Positions 24,528 through 32,509 of a DNA stretch of 64,000 bases are shown here, piece by piece (the first letter of the stretch is position 1; every line of letters starts with the position of its first letter). Made by a program: the position numbers and the translations under genes. The stretch lies in NCBI GenBank assembly GCA_028281765.1, contig JANQJF010000061.1:62001-126000 (forward strand), read 5' to 3'. The notes under the pieces were generated by a model. The model did not search any database. It had not been told where the DNA came from and worked only from the letters and a program-made list of their open reading frames with translations. This DNA is from Planctomycetota bacterium. Lineage in GTDB: Bacteria; Planctomycetota; UBA1135; UBA2386.

Positions 24528-25594
24528 CGGCGCTGCTTCTTGCTCATGATCACGGGTGGCTCGAGCACGACGAGCCGCTTCCGCTTGGCGTCCACCTCGA
24601 CCTCGGCACCGATCGGGAGTGTGGCATTGAGGCGGTGGTGGCCGGACGGGAAGTTCGTCAGCACCGGCACCTTCAGCGGTTCGAGGAAGCGGCGCAGCAC
24701 GCCGGGCACGGAGAACTCCGCTGGCTGCGAACGCGGGTTGTCGCGGTCCTTCGTGCGCGTGAACTTGCCGAGCACGACGCCGCGCACTCGATCCAGCTTG
24801 CCCGCCTGCTTCAACTGGGTCAGCATCCGGTCGACCTTGTAGGCCGGCTCTCGCACGTCCTCGAGGAACAGCACGCGGTCGTCGGTGTCGATTTCGTAGC
24901 GCGTGCCCATCGTCGCGGAGACGAGCGACAGGTTGCCGCCGACGAGTCGGCCGCGCGCGCGGCCCTTCCCGTACGAGTCGATCGGGTCGTCGTTCGGGCC
25001 CTCGATCGCGTACGCCTTGCCCTTGCGCTTGCGGTGCGCGTCGCCGGTCAACGCGCCGAACAAGTAGCGCTGCGTCGTCTCGGTCATGCCGCTGCGCGAG
25101 CCGACGCTCGACATGACGCCGGGGCCGTGGAACGTCACGACCCCGGCGTGTTTCTGAATCGCGAGATGCAGCGAAGTGATGTCGGAGAACCCGAGCAGGA
25201 TCTTCGGGTTGTCACGGATCACGTCGTAGTCGAGCAGGTCGAGGATGCGCGTCGAGCCGAAGCCGCCCTTGCAACAGAAGATCGCGTCGACGCGGTCGTC
25301 CTTGAACGCCTGCATCAGCTCCTTGGCGCGGCGTTCGTCCGTCCCCGCGAGGTAGCCCCAGCGGTCGTAGAGGTCCTTCCGCTCGGCGACGCGGTAGCCC
25401 ATCGCTTCGAGCGCCTTGCGTCCCTTCTTGACGCGATCGCGATCCACGTCGCCGGCCGGGGCGACGAACATGATCGTCGAGCCCTTCTCGAGAGCGGGAG
25501 GGCGCAGGATCTCTCGGTCCGAGTCCTGCGCGAGTTCGAGCGAGCCGAGGATGCCGAGCGCGGAGCAGGCGGCGAGTGCGATCGATGCACGCAT
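24524..25594 (-). CDS. LD-carboxypeptidase (S66 family), exported
   Basis: A 356-residue protein matching the LdcA/microcin C7 immunity-type S66 family: FVAPAGDVDRDRVKKG near residue 43, the nucleophile motif LLGFSDITSLH (Ser137), LFLEDVREPAYKVDRML with the catalytic Glu near residue 240, and GHHRLNATLPIG with the His near 325. LdcA removes the terminal D-Ala from tetrapeptides during peptidoglycan recycling, normally in the cytoplasm. Here the ATG at 25594 gives an N-terminal signal-like stretch (ASIALAACSALGILGSLELA), so the enzyme may act in the periplasm on intact wall. Confidence 0.87.
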   Translation of the reverse strand: MRASIALAACSALGILGSLELAQDSDREILRPPALEKGSTIMFVAPAGDVDRDRVKKGRKALEAMGYRVAERKDLYDRWGYLAGTDERRAKELMQAFKDDRVDAIFCCKGGFGSTRILDLLDYDVIRDNPKILLGFSDITSLHLAIQKHAGVVTFHGPGVMSSVGSRSGMTETTQRYLFGALTGDAHRKRKGKAYAIEGPNDDPIDSYGKGRARGRLVGGNLSLVSATMGTRYEIDTDDRVLFLEDVREPAYKVDRMLTQLKQAGKLDRVRGVVLGKFTRTKDRDNPRSQPAEFSVPGVLRRFLEPLKVPVLTNFPSGHHRLNATLPIGAEVEVDAKRKRLVVLEPPVIMSKKQRR

Positions 25595-25714
25595 GGGGGC
25601 AACGATACTTCGGGCGCCAGCCTGCGGCGATGAGTCCGTACGCACAGCGAGCCGACATCGCGGATGCCGGCTCGTCGAGGTCTCGCCGCCGTGCGGCGAG
25701 CGGAGGGAGGCGGA

Positions 25715-25972
25715 CTAGCCTTCCTTCTCCTTCATCTCTTCCTTGAGGTCATGGATCAGCTTCTGCAGATCCTCCGGCGTCTTGCCGGCTTGCTTGAGGA
25801 TCGTCTCCATCTTGGCGAAGCCTTCCTTCGCGGCTTCTTCGTCGCCGCGGGCGATCGCTTCCGCGAGCGCCACATACTTCTTCTCGAAGCGGCTGTTCTG
25901 GCTCGCCTGGTGGTCGTGGCGCTTGAGAGCCTTCTTCTCACCGCGCTTGCGGCGGTTTTCGCTGATCTTCAT
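25715..25972 (-). CDS. small charged helical protein, possible divergent bS20-like
   Basis: An 85-residue, almost wholly helical and highly charged protein. The N-terminus is very basic (MKISENRRKRGEKKALKRH), followed by AIARGDEEAAKEGFAKMETIL and an acidic-basic C-terminal helix (LIHDLKEEMKEKEG). The basic start plus an A-I-x-x-G-D-x-x-A-A-x-x-x-F core resembles ribosomal protein bS20, which caps 16S rRNA. The similarity is short, and the Lys/Arg-rich C-terminus of true S20 is replaced by an acidic one. It could equally be an unrelated coiled-coil protein. It stands alone, with a 440-base gap upstream. Confidence 0.55.
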   Translation of the reverse strand: MKISENRRKRGEKKALKRHDHQASQNSRFEKKYVALAEAIARGDEEAAKEGFAKMETILKQAGKTPEDLQKLIHDLKEEMKEKEG

Positions 25973-26413
25973 CGGGAATGCCTCAGTGGAAGTGTGTCGG
26001 TCGTGCGAGCCGCGAGTCGTCGGGGGTCATACGTGGGACCGGCCCGCGGGTAACCGTGAATACAGTGGATTGCCGTCGTTTCCGCCGGCGGGGTTTACAC
26101 TTACGGCGGTGCGCTCGAGTTCCGATCGCTCGAAACCGGCATGCCGTGCACCGCCGCTTGTGGGCCCATTATGCACTTCCGGCGGGAAGGATGCCTGCCT
26201 GCAAATCGGCCAAATCCCTGTAGGAGGCGGGGCGAGCGATGGCAAGGGCGAGACCGGGTCGGCGCTCCGCCGGGATTGGTGTCTTTGGCCGCCGAGAACG
26301 GCACGCGCGCTCGCTGGCGGCGGGGTTCGCGCGACCTGATCGAGCGCGTCGAACGCGTGTGAGTCGGGAGAAATTGCCGCCCCGACGTCGCATTGGCCCC
26401 GCGACGTGGAAGC
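25973..26413. other. 441-base gap without a convincing gene
   Basis: The gap lies upstream of the small charged protein and downstream (3') of the gene ending at 26414. A strong Shine-Dalgarno-like TAGGAGG (26221-26227) precedes an ATG at 26239, but the frame from it encodes only Arg/Ser/Pro-rich sequence and runs into the antisense of the neighbouring gene, so I do not call it. No tRNA-like cloverleaf or clear -10/-35 pair was seen. Confidence 0.4.
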
Positions 26414-27424
26414 TCAGAAGTAGTGCAGCCCGAGTGCTTCCGAGAGGACGACGGTCCCCGCACCGATGTCGACGACGCCGAACTGGGTCTGGAACTGGAG
26501 GCTCGGCTGGGTCACCGGAATCGGCAGTCGGAACCCGCCGCCGCCGTCCGGAGACATCAGCGCGCTCACGTCGACGGTCGTCCACAGCGTGCAGCCCGGC
26601 GGAAGCGGCAACACGGCCTGCAGCGGCGCGAACCCGAACAGCGCCGCCGCTTGGGTGCCCGCCGCTGCGCCGGTGAGCGAGAGGTCGAGGTTCCCCGACA
26701 GGTCGAACCCGACCGTTGCGTCGAGCGCTGGGTCACAGCTCGCGCCGAGGCTCGTCACCGTGCACGTCGTGTCCACGTCGAACCGAAGCTGCATCGAGTT
26801 GATGCGCGTGATCGGGCCCGTGAGGGACTCGGTGAAGAAGATGCCTGTCGGGCTGAGGGTGACGCGCACGTCGAGTGGGACGTTCGGGGCCAGCGTGAAC
26901 GGGAACGTCTCGATCCGAGGATCCGGATAGGACATGAACGGACTGGGATCCGATTCCCATTCGGGTGCGCCGTCGTCGCCGATGTCGATCGTCGAAAGGG
27001 TTCCGGACGAGTCGGGGTGCACTTCGGTCGCGGTCAGCGTTCCGAACACCGCGTCTGGCGAGATCAGTGTCAGGAGCACCGACCCTATGAACACGGACGC
27101 GCCGTAGCCCGAGCCGCCCGAACTGCTCGCGCCCATCGGGACGGCGCACGTGGAGATCGTGAAGAACTCCGCGAACGGGCCGGACACCAGCGGGCTGAAC
27201 TCGATCTCCGCGAAGTGACTGCCCGCGCCGGAGATCACCTGCGGGCCGATTGCGAGATCCGTGCCTGCGGGCATCGTCGCGGAGAACGTGCTGCTGCCGA
27301 ACGTGTTGACGATTCGTCGCTCCACGACGAAGTCGCTGACGGTCACCCCCGACAGGTTCAGCTGTGCCGTGGCGATGGACGTGAGAAGAACGGCGGCCGA
27401 TGCCGTGCCGATGAATCGGAGCAT
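26414..27424 (-). CDS. secreted protein of unknown function with shared C-terminal module
   Basis: A 336-residue protein. The ATG at 27424 is preceded by GGGGAAAG at good spacing and starts a signal peptide (GTASAAVLLTSIATAQ); the open frame up to 27469 is not needed. The body is beta-rich, with low-complexity Gly/Ser (MGASSSGGSGYGAS) near residue 90 and two Cys pairs. The last 90 residues (from NLDLSLTGAAAG to ALGLHYF) resemble the end module of other secreted proteins here. No enzymatic motif or named family recognised. It lies downstream of the ELW-repeat gene, 92 bases after it on the same strand. Confidence 0.72.
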   Translation of the reverse strand: MLRFIGTASAAVLLTSIATAQLNLSGVTVSDFVVERRIVNTFGSSTFSATMPAGTDLAIGPQVISGAGSHFAEIEFSPLVSGPFAEFFTISTCAVPMGASSSGGSGYGASVFIGSVLLTLISPDAVFGTLTATEVHPDSSGTLSTIDIGDDGAPEWESDPSPFMSYPDPRIETFPFTLAPNVPLDVRVTLSPTGIFFTESLTGPITRINSMQLRFDVDTTCTVTSLGASCDPALDATVGFDLSGNLDLSLTGAAAGTQAAALFGFAPLQAVLPLPPGCTLWTTVDVSALMSPDGGGGFRLPIPVTQPSLQFQTQFGVVDIGAGTVVLSEALGLHYF

Positions 27425-27516
27425 TGCGAGCTTTCCCCAGGTTGTTGCGTGCCGATCCGCGATCGGCACCGCGCAGTATAGCGGAATTGCTCGTCCGTCC
27501 GGCTCGGTGCGTCGCC

Positions 27517-30500
27517 TCAGTTGCCGACGACCATTCGTAGGCCGTCACTCACCGTCGCGAGTCCGAGCACCGGGCCGGTCGCGTCGAGCACGAACCACTG
27601 CAGGAACGCCTGCAGCCCGAGCAGGCCCGGATCGTTCTGGATCGGGAGCGGCAGCGTCGCGTGTCCGTCGCCGTCCGCGGTCACTGGAGCCAGCGAGAAG
27701 AAGGGCGCCTGTAGGAGAAGGCTGCAGCCTCCGCCGAGCGGCAGGTTTGACGGCGCGAATGCGAGGAACGCCGATGCGAGTGCGCCCGTCGGCGCGTCGT
27801 CGAGCGTGATCGCGAACGATCCATTGCCGACGTTGGGCGATCCGCTCGCGCCGATGCGGGGAACGATCGCGCTCGCACCCGCACACCCTGCGCCGTAGGC
27901 CTCGCTGAACGCGACCTGCGCTCCGGCGAGGTCGATAGCCCAGAGTTCGGACCCGGTGACTCCTTCGTCGCCGCGGAAGTAGACGCTAGTGCCGATGCCG
28001 ACGTAGCGGTCGAGCTCGGCCGCGCCCACGCCTGTGGCGTTGCCGATTTGGCCGGCCTGTACGGTGCCGGCGATGGTTCCGTCCGTGACGAACACTTGGA
28101 GGCCGTTCTCCAGGTCGCTCCCGGTGACGATCGCGAGGTTCACGTTGTCGAGCGCCGCGAGGGTGTCGCCGTCGACGCCGTCGACTGCGCCGGCGGCGAG
28201 ATCGGTCAGGAGGAACGTGCCTGCGGCCGTGCCGTCGCTCGTCCAGAGTTCGTCGCCGTGCACGCCGTCGTCGACGACGAAGACCACGCCGTTGCCAAGC
28301 GACACCATGCCGTTCGCCGTCACGCTCGCGCCGCCGGACACGATGTCCGCGACCATCGTCGTGCCGGCCGCGGTGCCGTCACTCGTCCACAGCTCGCGAC
28401 CGCTCGACGCGGCGTTCGCGAAGAAGAAGAGCGCCGAGTCCGTCGCCGTGAGGAACGTCGGCGCGGAGCTGCCACCACCGGGCAAGAGGTCGATGACGAT
28501 GTGGGTGCCTGCGACCGTGCCGTCCGTGACCCACAGCTCGCGACCCGTGCTTGTGCCGGTCGCGGCGAAATACGCCTTGCCGCCCCACACGACGATGTCG
28601 TCGATCAGCGGGGAAGCCGCACCCGCGCGGATATCGGCGAGGAGCTGGGTGCCGGCGACGGTGCCGTCCGTCGACCAGATCTCGGTGCCGAGCGTCGTGT
28701 CCGTCGCGGCGAACACGATCGTGCCGTTGCCGAGATCGACCAAGCCGAATGGGTTCGACGAGCTCGAGCCGGTGCGCAGGTCGGCGAGCAGCGTGGTGCC
28801 CGCGCTCGTGCCGTCGGTCAGCCACAGCTCGTTGCCGACGGCGCCGTCGTTGGCCACGAACAGCAGTTCGCTTCCGAGTGGCGTGAGGAACGAAGGCGAG
28901 CTGCTGCCGAATCCGGTGCGAAGATCGAGCAGCAGCGATGTGCCGGGGTCCGTGCCGTCCGAGCTGTAGAGCTCTCGGCCCGTGAACAGTTCGGATGCGG
29001 AGAACCAGAGCTTGCCGTTCCACTCGACGATGCCCTGCGGGCCGCCGCTGTTGGTGCCGGCGTAGATGTCGCTGACGAGCGACGTGCCTGCCGGCGTGCC
29101 GTCGGTCTTCCAGAGCTCGCGGCCGTTCACGTTGTCGTTCGCGGCGAAGTAGACCTCACCGTCGAACTCGATGAGCTCGTCCGGATCCGAGTCGCCCTGC
29201 GAAGGGTAGACGTCGAACACCAGAGACGTCCCCGCGGCGGAGCCGTCCGTGCGCCAGAGTTCGAACCCGGCACCTGCGCCGATCGCGCTGAAGAACGCCT
29301 CGCTCCCCGCGCCCATCACCGTGAATGCGGACGGCAAGCTCGAGCCGCTGCCCGGGACGATGTCGTCGATCGCCACAGTGCCAGCCGTCGTGCCGTCGGA
29401 GAAGTAGGGCTCACGACCGGCAGTCGTGCCGAGCGCCGAGAACAAGAACCCGCCGAACGCCTGCGTCATGCCGTTGGGCGTCGAGTCGAGCGCGCCTGCG
29501 CGCAGGTCCACGACCATCGACGTGCCGGCCGTCGTGCCGTCGGAGGACCAGAGCTCGCGACCGTTGGCGCCGTCGTTCGCCGAGAAGATCAGCGTGCTGC
29601 CCCACGCGAGGAACTCCTGCGGATCGCTGCCGATTGCGCCGGCTCGAATGTCCAAGACGCGGTTCGTGCCTGCGGGCGTGCCGTCGCTGCTCCACAGCTC
29701 GGTCCCGGTCGTGCCGTCGTCCGCCGTGAAGAACATCGTGCTGCCCGCGGCGACGAACGAGTCGGGGTCCGACGTCGTCGCGCCCGGGAACAGGTCACCG
29801 AGGCTCACCGTGCCCGGCGCCGTGCCGTCGGACACCCAGGGCTCGATCCCCGTGTTCCCGTCGTCCGCGGTGAAGAAGATCGAGTTGCCGATCGCGCCTT
29901 CGACCTGGATGCCGGGATTGCCGGGGAAGTCGGTGACGCGGGTCGTGCCGCCGAGGGTGCCGTCGGAGAGGTAGAGTTCACGGCCTGTCGCCGTTTCGAA
30001 GGCGCCGAACGCGAGCATGCCCGACGCGATCGCGAACGGTCCGGGCGTCGAGCTACCGGAGCCTGCCTGCAGGTCGATCGCGAGCACGGTGCCTTCGGTC
30101 GTGCCGTCGCTCTTCCATACTTCGGCGCCGCTGCCGGACCGAGTCGCCGAGAACCAGAGCTCGCCGCCGAACTCGAGGAAGTGATCGAGCGCGCTCGATC
30201 CGGGCCCCGGTTCGATGTCGGCGAGGAGCATCGTGCCGTCCGCCGTGCCGTCGGTGCACCACAGCTCGCGGCCGATGCCCGTCAGCTGCGCCGTGAAGAA
30301 CACCTTCCCTCCGATCACGATGAGATCCTGAGGGTTGGAGCTGTCACTGCCCGGCGCGATGTCGCGGAGCATGGACGTGCCGAGAGTCGTCCCGTCCGAG
30401 CGCCAGAGTTCGCGCCCGTATTCGGTGACCGCGGAGAAGATCGCGACTCCCCCGAGATCCACGATCGACTCCGGGGAGCTGCCGGGGCTCGTCAGCGGGG

Positions 30501-30606
30501 GCGCGATGTCGCGAATCAGCGATTGGGTCGCGACCGGAGAGGCGAGAAGCGCGGCGAATGCGGCGAAGGAGCAGAGCAGAGAGGGGGTGTTGCGTGGGTC
30601 CGACAT
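27517..30606 (-). CDS. secreted ELWxxDGTxxGT-repeat protein (17 repeats)
   Basis: A 1029-residue protein. The ATG at 30606 is preceded by AGGA and starts a signal peptide (LLCSFAAFAALLASPVATQ). About 17 repeats of 45-50 residues follow, each with the signature ELWxSDGTxxGTxxxxDI and a GGxxFFxAxxxxxGRELW strand; the last copies are degenerate (QVFVTDGTIAGT, then ELWAIDLAGA). The pattern predicts a beta-propeller or beta-solenoid. The final 100 residues carry the shared end module (NLPLGGGCSLLLQ, HATLPLPIQNDPGLLG). Proteins with this repeat are common in Planctomycetota and Bacteroidota exoproteomes; function is unknown. Confidence 0.87.
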   Translation of the reverse strand: MSDPRNTPSLLCSFAAFAALLASPVATQSLIRDIAPPLTSPGSSPESIVDLGGVAIFSAVTEYGRELWRSDGTTLGTSMLRDIAPGSDSSNPQDLIVIGGKVFFTAQLTGIGRELWCTDGTADGTMLLADIEPGPGSSALDHFLEFGGELWFSATRSGSGAEVWKSDGTTEGTVLAIDLQAGSGSSTPGPFAIASGMLAFGAFETATGRELYLSDGTLGGTTRVTDFPGNPGIQVEGAIGNSIFFTADDGNTGIEPWVSDGTAPGTVSLGDLFPGATTSDPDSFVAAGSTMFFTADDGTTGTELWSSDGTPAGTNRVLDIRAGAIGSDPQEFLAWGSTLIFSANDGANGRELWSSDGTTAGTSMVVDLRAGALDSTPNGMTQAFGGFLFSALGTTAGREPYFSDGTTAGTVAIDDIVPGSGSSLPSAFTVMGAGSEAFFSAIGAGAGFELWRTDGSAAGTSLVFDVYPSQGDSDPDELIEFDGEVYFAANDNVNGRELWKTDGTPAGTSLVSDIYAGTNSGGPQGIVEWNGKLWFSASELFTGRELYSSDGTDPGTSLLLDLRTGFGSSSPSFLTPLGSELLFVANDGAVGNELWLTDGTSAGTTLLADLRTGSSSSNPFGLVDLGNGTIVFAATDTTLGTEIWSTDGTVAGTQLLADIRAGAASPLIDDIVVWGGKAYFAATGTSTGRELWVTDGTVAGTHIVIDLLPGGGSSAPTFLTATDSALFFFANAASSGRELWTSDGTAAGTTMVADIVSGGASVTANGMVSLGNGVVFVVDDGVHGDELWTSDGTAAGTFLLTDLAAGAVDGVDGDTLAALDNVNLAIVTGSDLENGLQVFVTDGTIAGTVQAGQIGNATGVGAAELDRYVGIGTSVYFRGDEGVTGSELWAIDLAGAQVAFSEAYGAGCAGASAIVPRIGASGSPNVGNGSFAITLDDAPTGALASAFLAFAPSNLPLGGGCSLLLQAPFFSLAPVTADGDGHATLPLPIQNDPGLLGLQAFLQWFVLDATGPVLGLATVSDGLRMVVGN

Positions 30607-30726
30607 GGGGAGTCCTGGTTTCCGGATTCGCCCGGAAAGCGGAAATCCCCACGTTTGCCCCAAACCCGATCTCGAGATTTCGGGGTGGGCTGCGGCCGGG
30701 TGATGGATGGACCCGCTCGGCGGGAA

Positions 30727-32358
30727 TCACAGCTGGTCGGTGAGCCCCGTCATCTGCCAGCGGATCAACGAGACCGGAATCACGCCACACGCGTTGAGCT
30801 CCGCGAAGAAGTCCCGCAGCACGAACGGTTCGCCGCGCTCCTCCCGCTGCTCGGCGTACGCCGCGACGAGCTGCTCGATCAGGAACTTCCCGGTCACGTA
30901 GCTCGTGCCGTAGCCCGGCTGCCGGAGATAGAGATGCTGCTCGAACAGCAGCAGCTCGGGCTCGGTCGACATCCAGCCGCGCGGCGTCCACTTCACGTGG
31001 ACTTTACCGGCTTCGGCCATCGTCATCTCGTTTGCGTGGGCGTAGAGCGAGCCGAGGCCACGCGCGGCGCGCTGCGCGAGCATGATCCAGACGATCTCGC
31101 GCGAGCGCGGGCTGTCGTCGTAGAGCCCCGCGTGCATGAACATCTCTTCGACTCCCGTCGCGAGCCCCTCTGCGCGGCTGTCGAAGATGTTGTAGAGAAG
31201 CGGGCCACGGCGAATCGGGCTCGGGTGCGGGTCGTCGCGGATCTGCGCGAGGTCCCACCAGTGGTAGAAGTGCGTGTAGAGCGGGACCGGGTCGTGGTGC
31301 GCGGTGATCCAGAAGAAGTTGCGCGTCGCTTCCGGCACGAACGTGCCGAGGTGCTCGCGTAGCGCGGGCTCCATGTTCGGGAGCACGGGCATGACGTCGT
31401 TGTCGGCGAGGAAGCGCATCAATCGCGTCGCGCCTTCGTCGGCGCGCGCGTCGTATTCGGCGGGCGTCGCCGCTGGGACCAGCTGCGGCAGCGCACGATT
31501 GCGATGCTCGTCGAGGCGAAGCGAAGTCCACGCGCGATCGAGCTCGCGCTGCAGCAATCGGACTTCGTCTTCCCAGGTCATCGGCACGAGGTGCACGTTC
31601 TGGAGATACCACGTGTAGTTCTCCTTGCCGATGCCGGACGGGCCGTCCTTCGACGGCGCTTGTTCGCTGAGCCACGCGGCCATCTCGTTCGTGGCTTTGT
31701 GTGCGGCCCGAATTGCCTCGCGCAGCTCGTCGCTCGCGTTCTCACCGACCTGCCCGCCGAGCACGCGCAGCACCGTGCTCTGCTGACGGAAGTTGCGGAT
31801 GCCTGCGACCCACAGATCGCGCGCGTTGCCGGTGAGGTTGCCGCGCGCTTGCGCGAGGAGCGGGGGGATGACGCGCAGTTCCTCGGTGAGCCTGGCATCC
31901 TCGGCGGGCGCGACCGGGAAGTCGTAGGTCCACAGCTCGACGAGCGCGTGGTTGGTTGGCCCCTCGTGCGCCGGCGTGTCGCTCTGGTAGGTCCACACGG
32001 ATTGGTAGAACGCGGGGTCACGCTCCCACGGCCGCAGGATTCGGCAGTTGAAGTCGAAGCCGTTCAGCTCGGCGCGCACGATGTGCCAATCGACCTGCTG
32101 CTCGACCGGCCAGCCGCTCGGGTCGATCGCGTGGAGTCGGTCCCGATACGTCGTCCACTCGGCGTGCGCGGCGCGCATGCGTGCCAGCGTGTAGTCGGGC
32201 GCTCCGTCGAGGCGCGGCGGTTCTTCGAACGCGCGCCACTCTTCGAACAGGGACAGGAGATCCGCGTACTCGCTGCTCGCCGGTGCGGGTGGTGCGGTCG
32301 CGCAGCCGAGCACCGAGAGACAGGCGACGAGGGTGAGGAGGCCAGAAATCCGAACCAT
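30727..32358 (-). CDS. DUF885 family lipoprotein, probable non-canonical or inactive
   Basis: A 543-residue lipoprotein (LVACLSVLGC, lipidated Cys about residue 19). The helical body matches DUF885: LRPWERDPAFYQ near residue 108, WYLQNVHLVPMTWEDEV near 249, an AEGLATGVEEMFMHAGLY block near 400 and a C-terminal GYGTSYVTGKFLIEQL. Many DUF885 proteins carry an HExxH-like zinc motif upstream of the EGW-type block; here the matching place reads PLYTHFYHWWDLAQ, without HExxH. So it may not be a metallopeptidase, or it may use other ligands. It is divergent from the coiled-coil/FGE-like gene. Confidence 0.72.
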   Translation of the reverse strand: MVRISGLLTLVACLSVLGCATAPPAPASSEYADLLSLFEEWRAFEEPPRLDGAPDYTLARMRAAHAEWTTYRDRLHAIDPSGWPVEQQVDWHIVRAELNGFDFNCRILRPWERDPAFYQSVWTYQSDTPAHEGPTNHALVELWTYDFPVAPAEDARLTEELRVIPPLLAQARGNLTGNARDLWVAGIRNFRQQSTVLRVLGGQVGENASDELREAIRAAHKATNEMAAWLSEQAPSKDGPSGIGKENYTWYLQNVHLVPMTWEDEVRLLQRELDRAWTSLRLDEHRNRALPQLVPAATPAEYDARADEGATRLMRFLADNDVMPVLPNMEPALREHLGTFVPEATRNFFWITAHHDPVPLYTHFYHWWDLAQIRDDPHPSPIRRGPLLYNIFDSRAEGLATGVEEMFMHAGLYDDSPRSREIVWIMLAQRAARGLGSLYAHANEMTMAEAGKVHVKWTPRGWMSTEPELLLFEQHLYLRQPGYGTSYVTGKFLIEQLVAAYAEQREERGEPFVLRDFFAELNACGVIPVSLIRWQMTGLTDQL

Positions 32359-32509
32359 GTCCTACGGTCCTATCACCGGGGCCGTCTCGGCCGGAGCGAA
32401 AAGCTGCCGTGGCCGATGCGAGTTGTTACCATCGGATCCCGATCTCGAGGGAGAGAGTCGTCGCGTCGAACCGCTGCATCGCTCCCGTTCTGCGTCCTGC
32501 GAGGTGTCC

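Noticed and set aside
26239..26676. Possible small gene after TAGGAGG
   Set aside because: Arg/Ser/Pro-rich translation and overlap with the antisense of a real gene.
27517..30606. Repeat array considered as CRISPR
   Set aside because: Repeats are about 150 bases, diverged, and encode in-frame protein repeats.
28048..31362. 1104-codon plus-strand open frame over the ELW-repeat gene
   Set aside because: Its regularity mirrors the repeats on the other strand; composition is Arg/Ala/Val-rich and domain-free.
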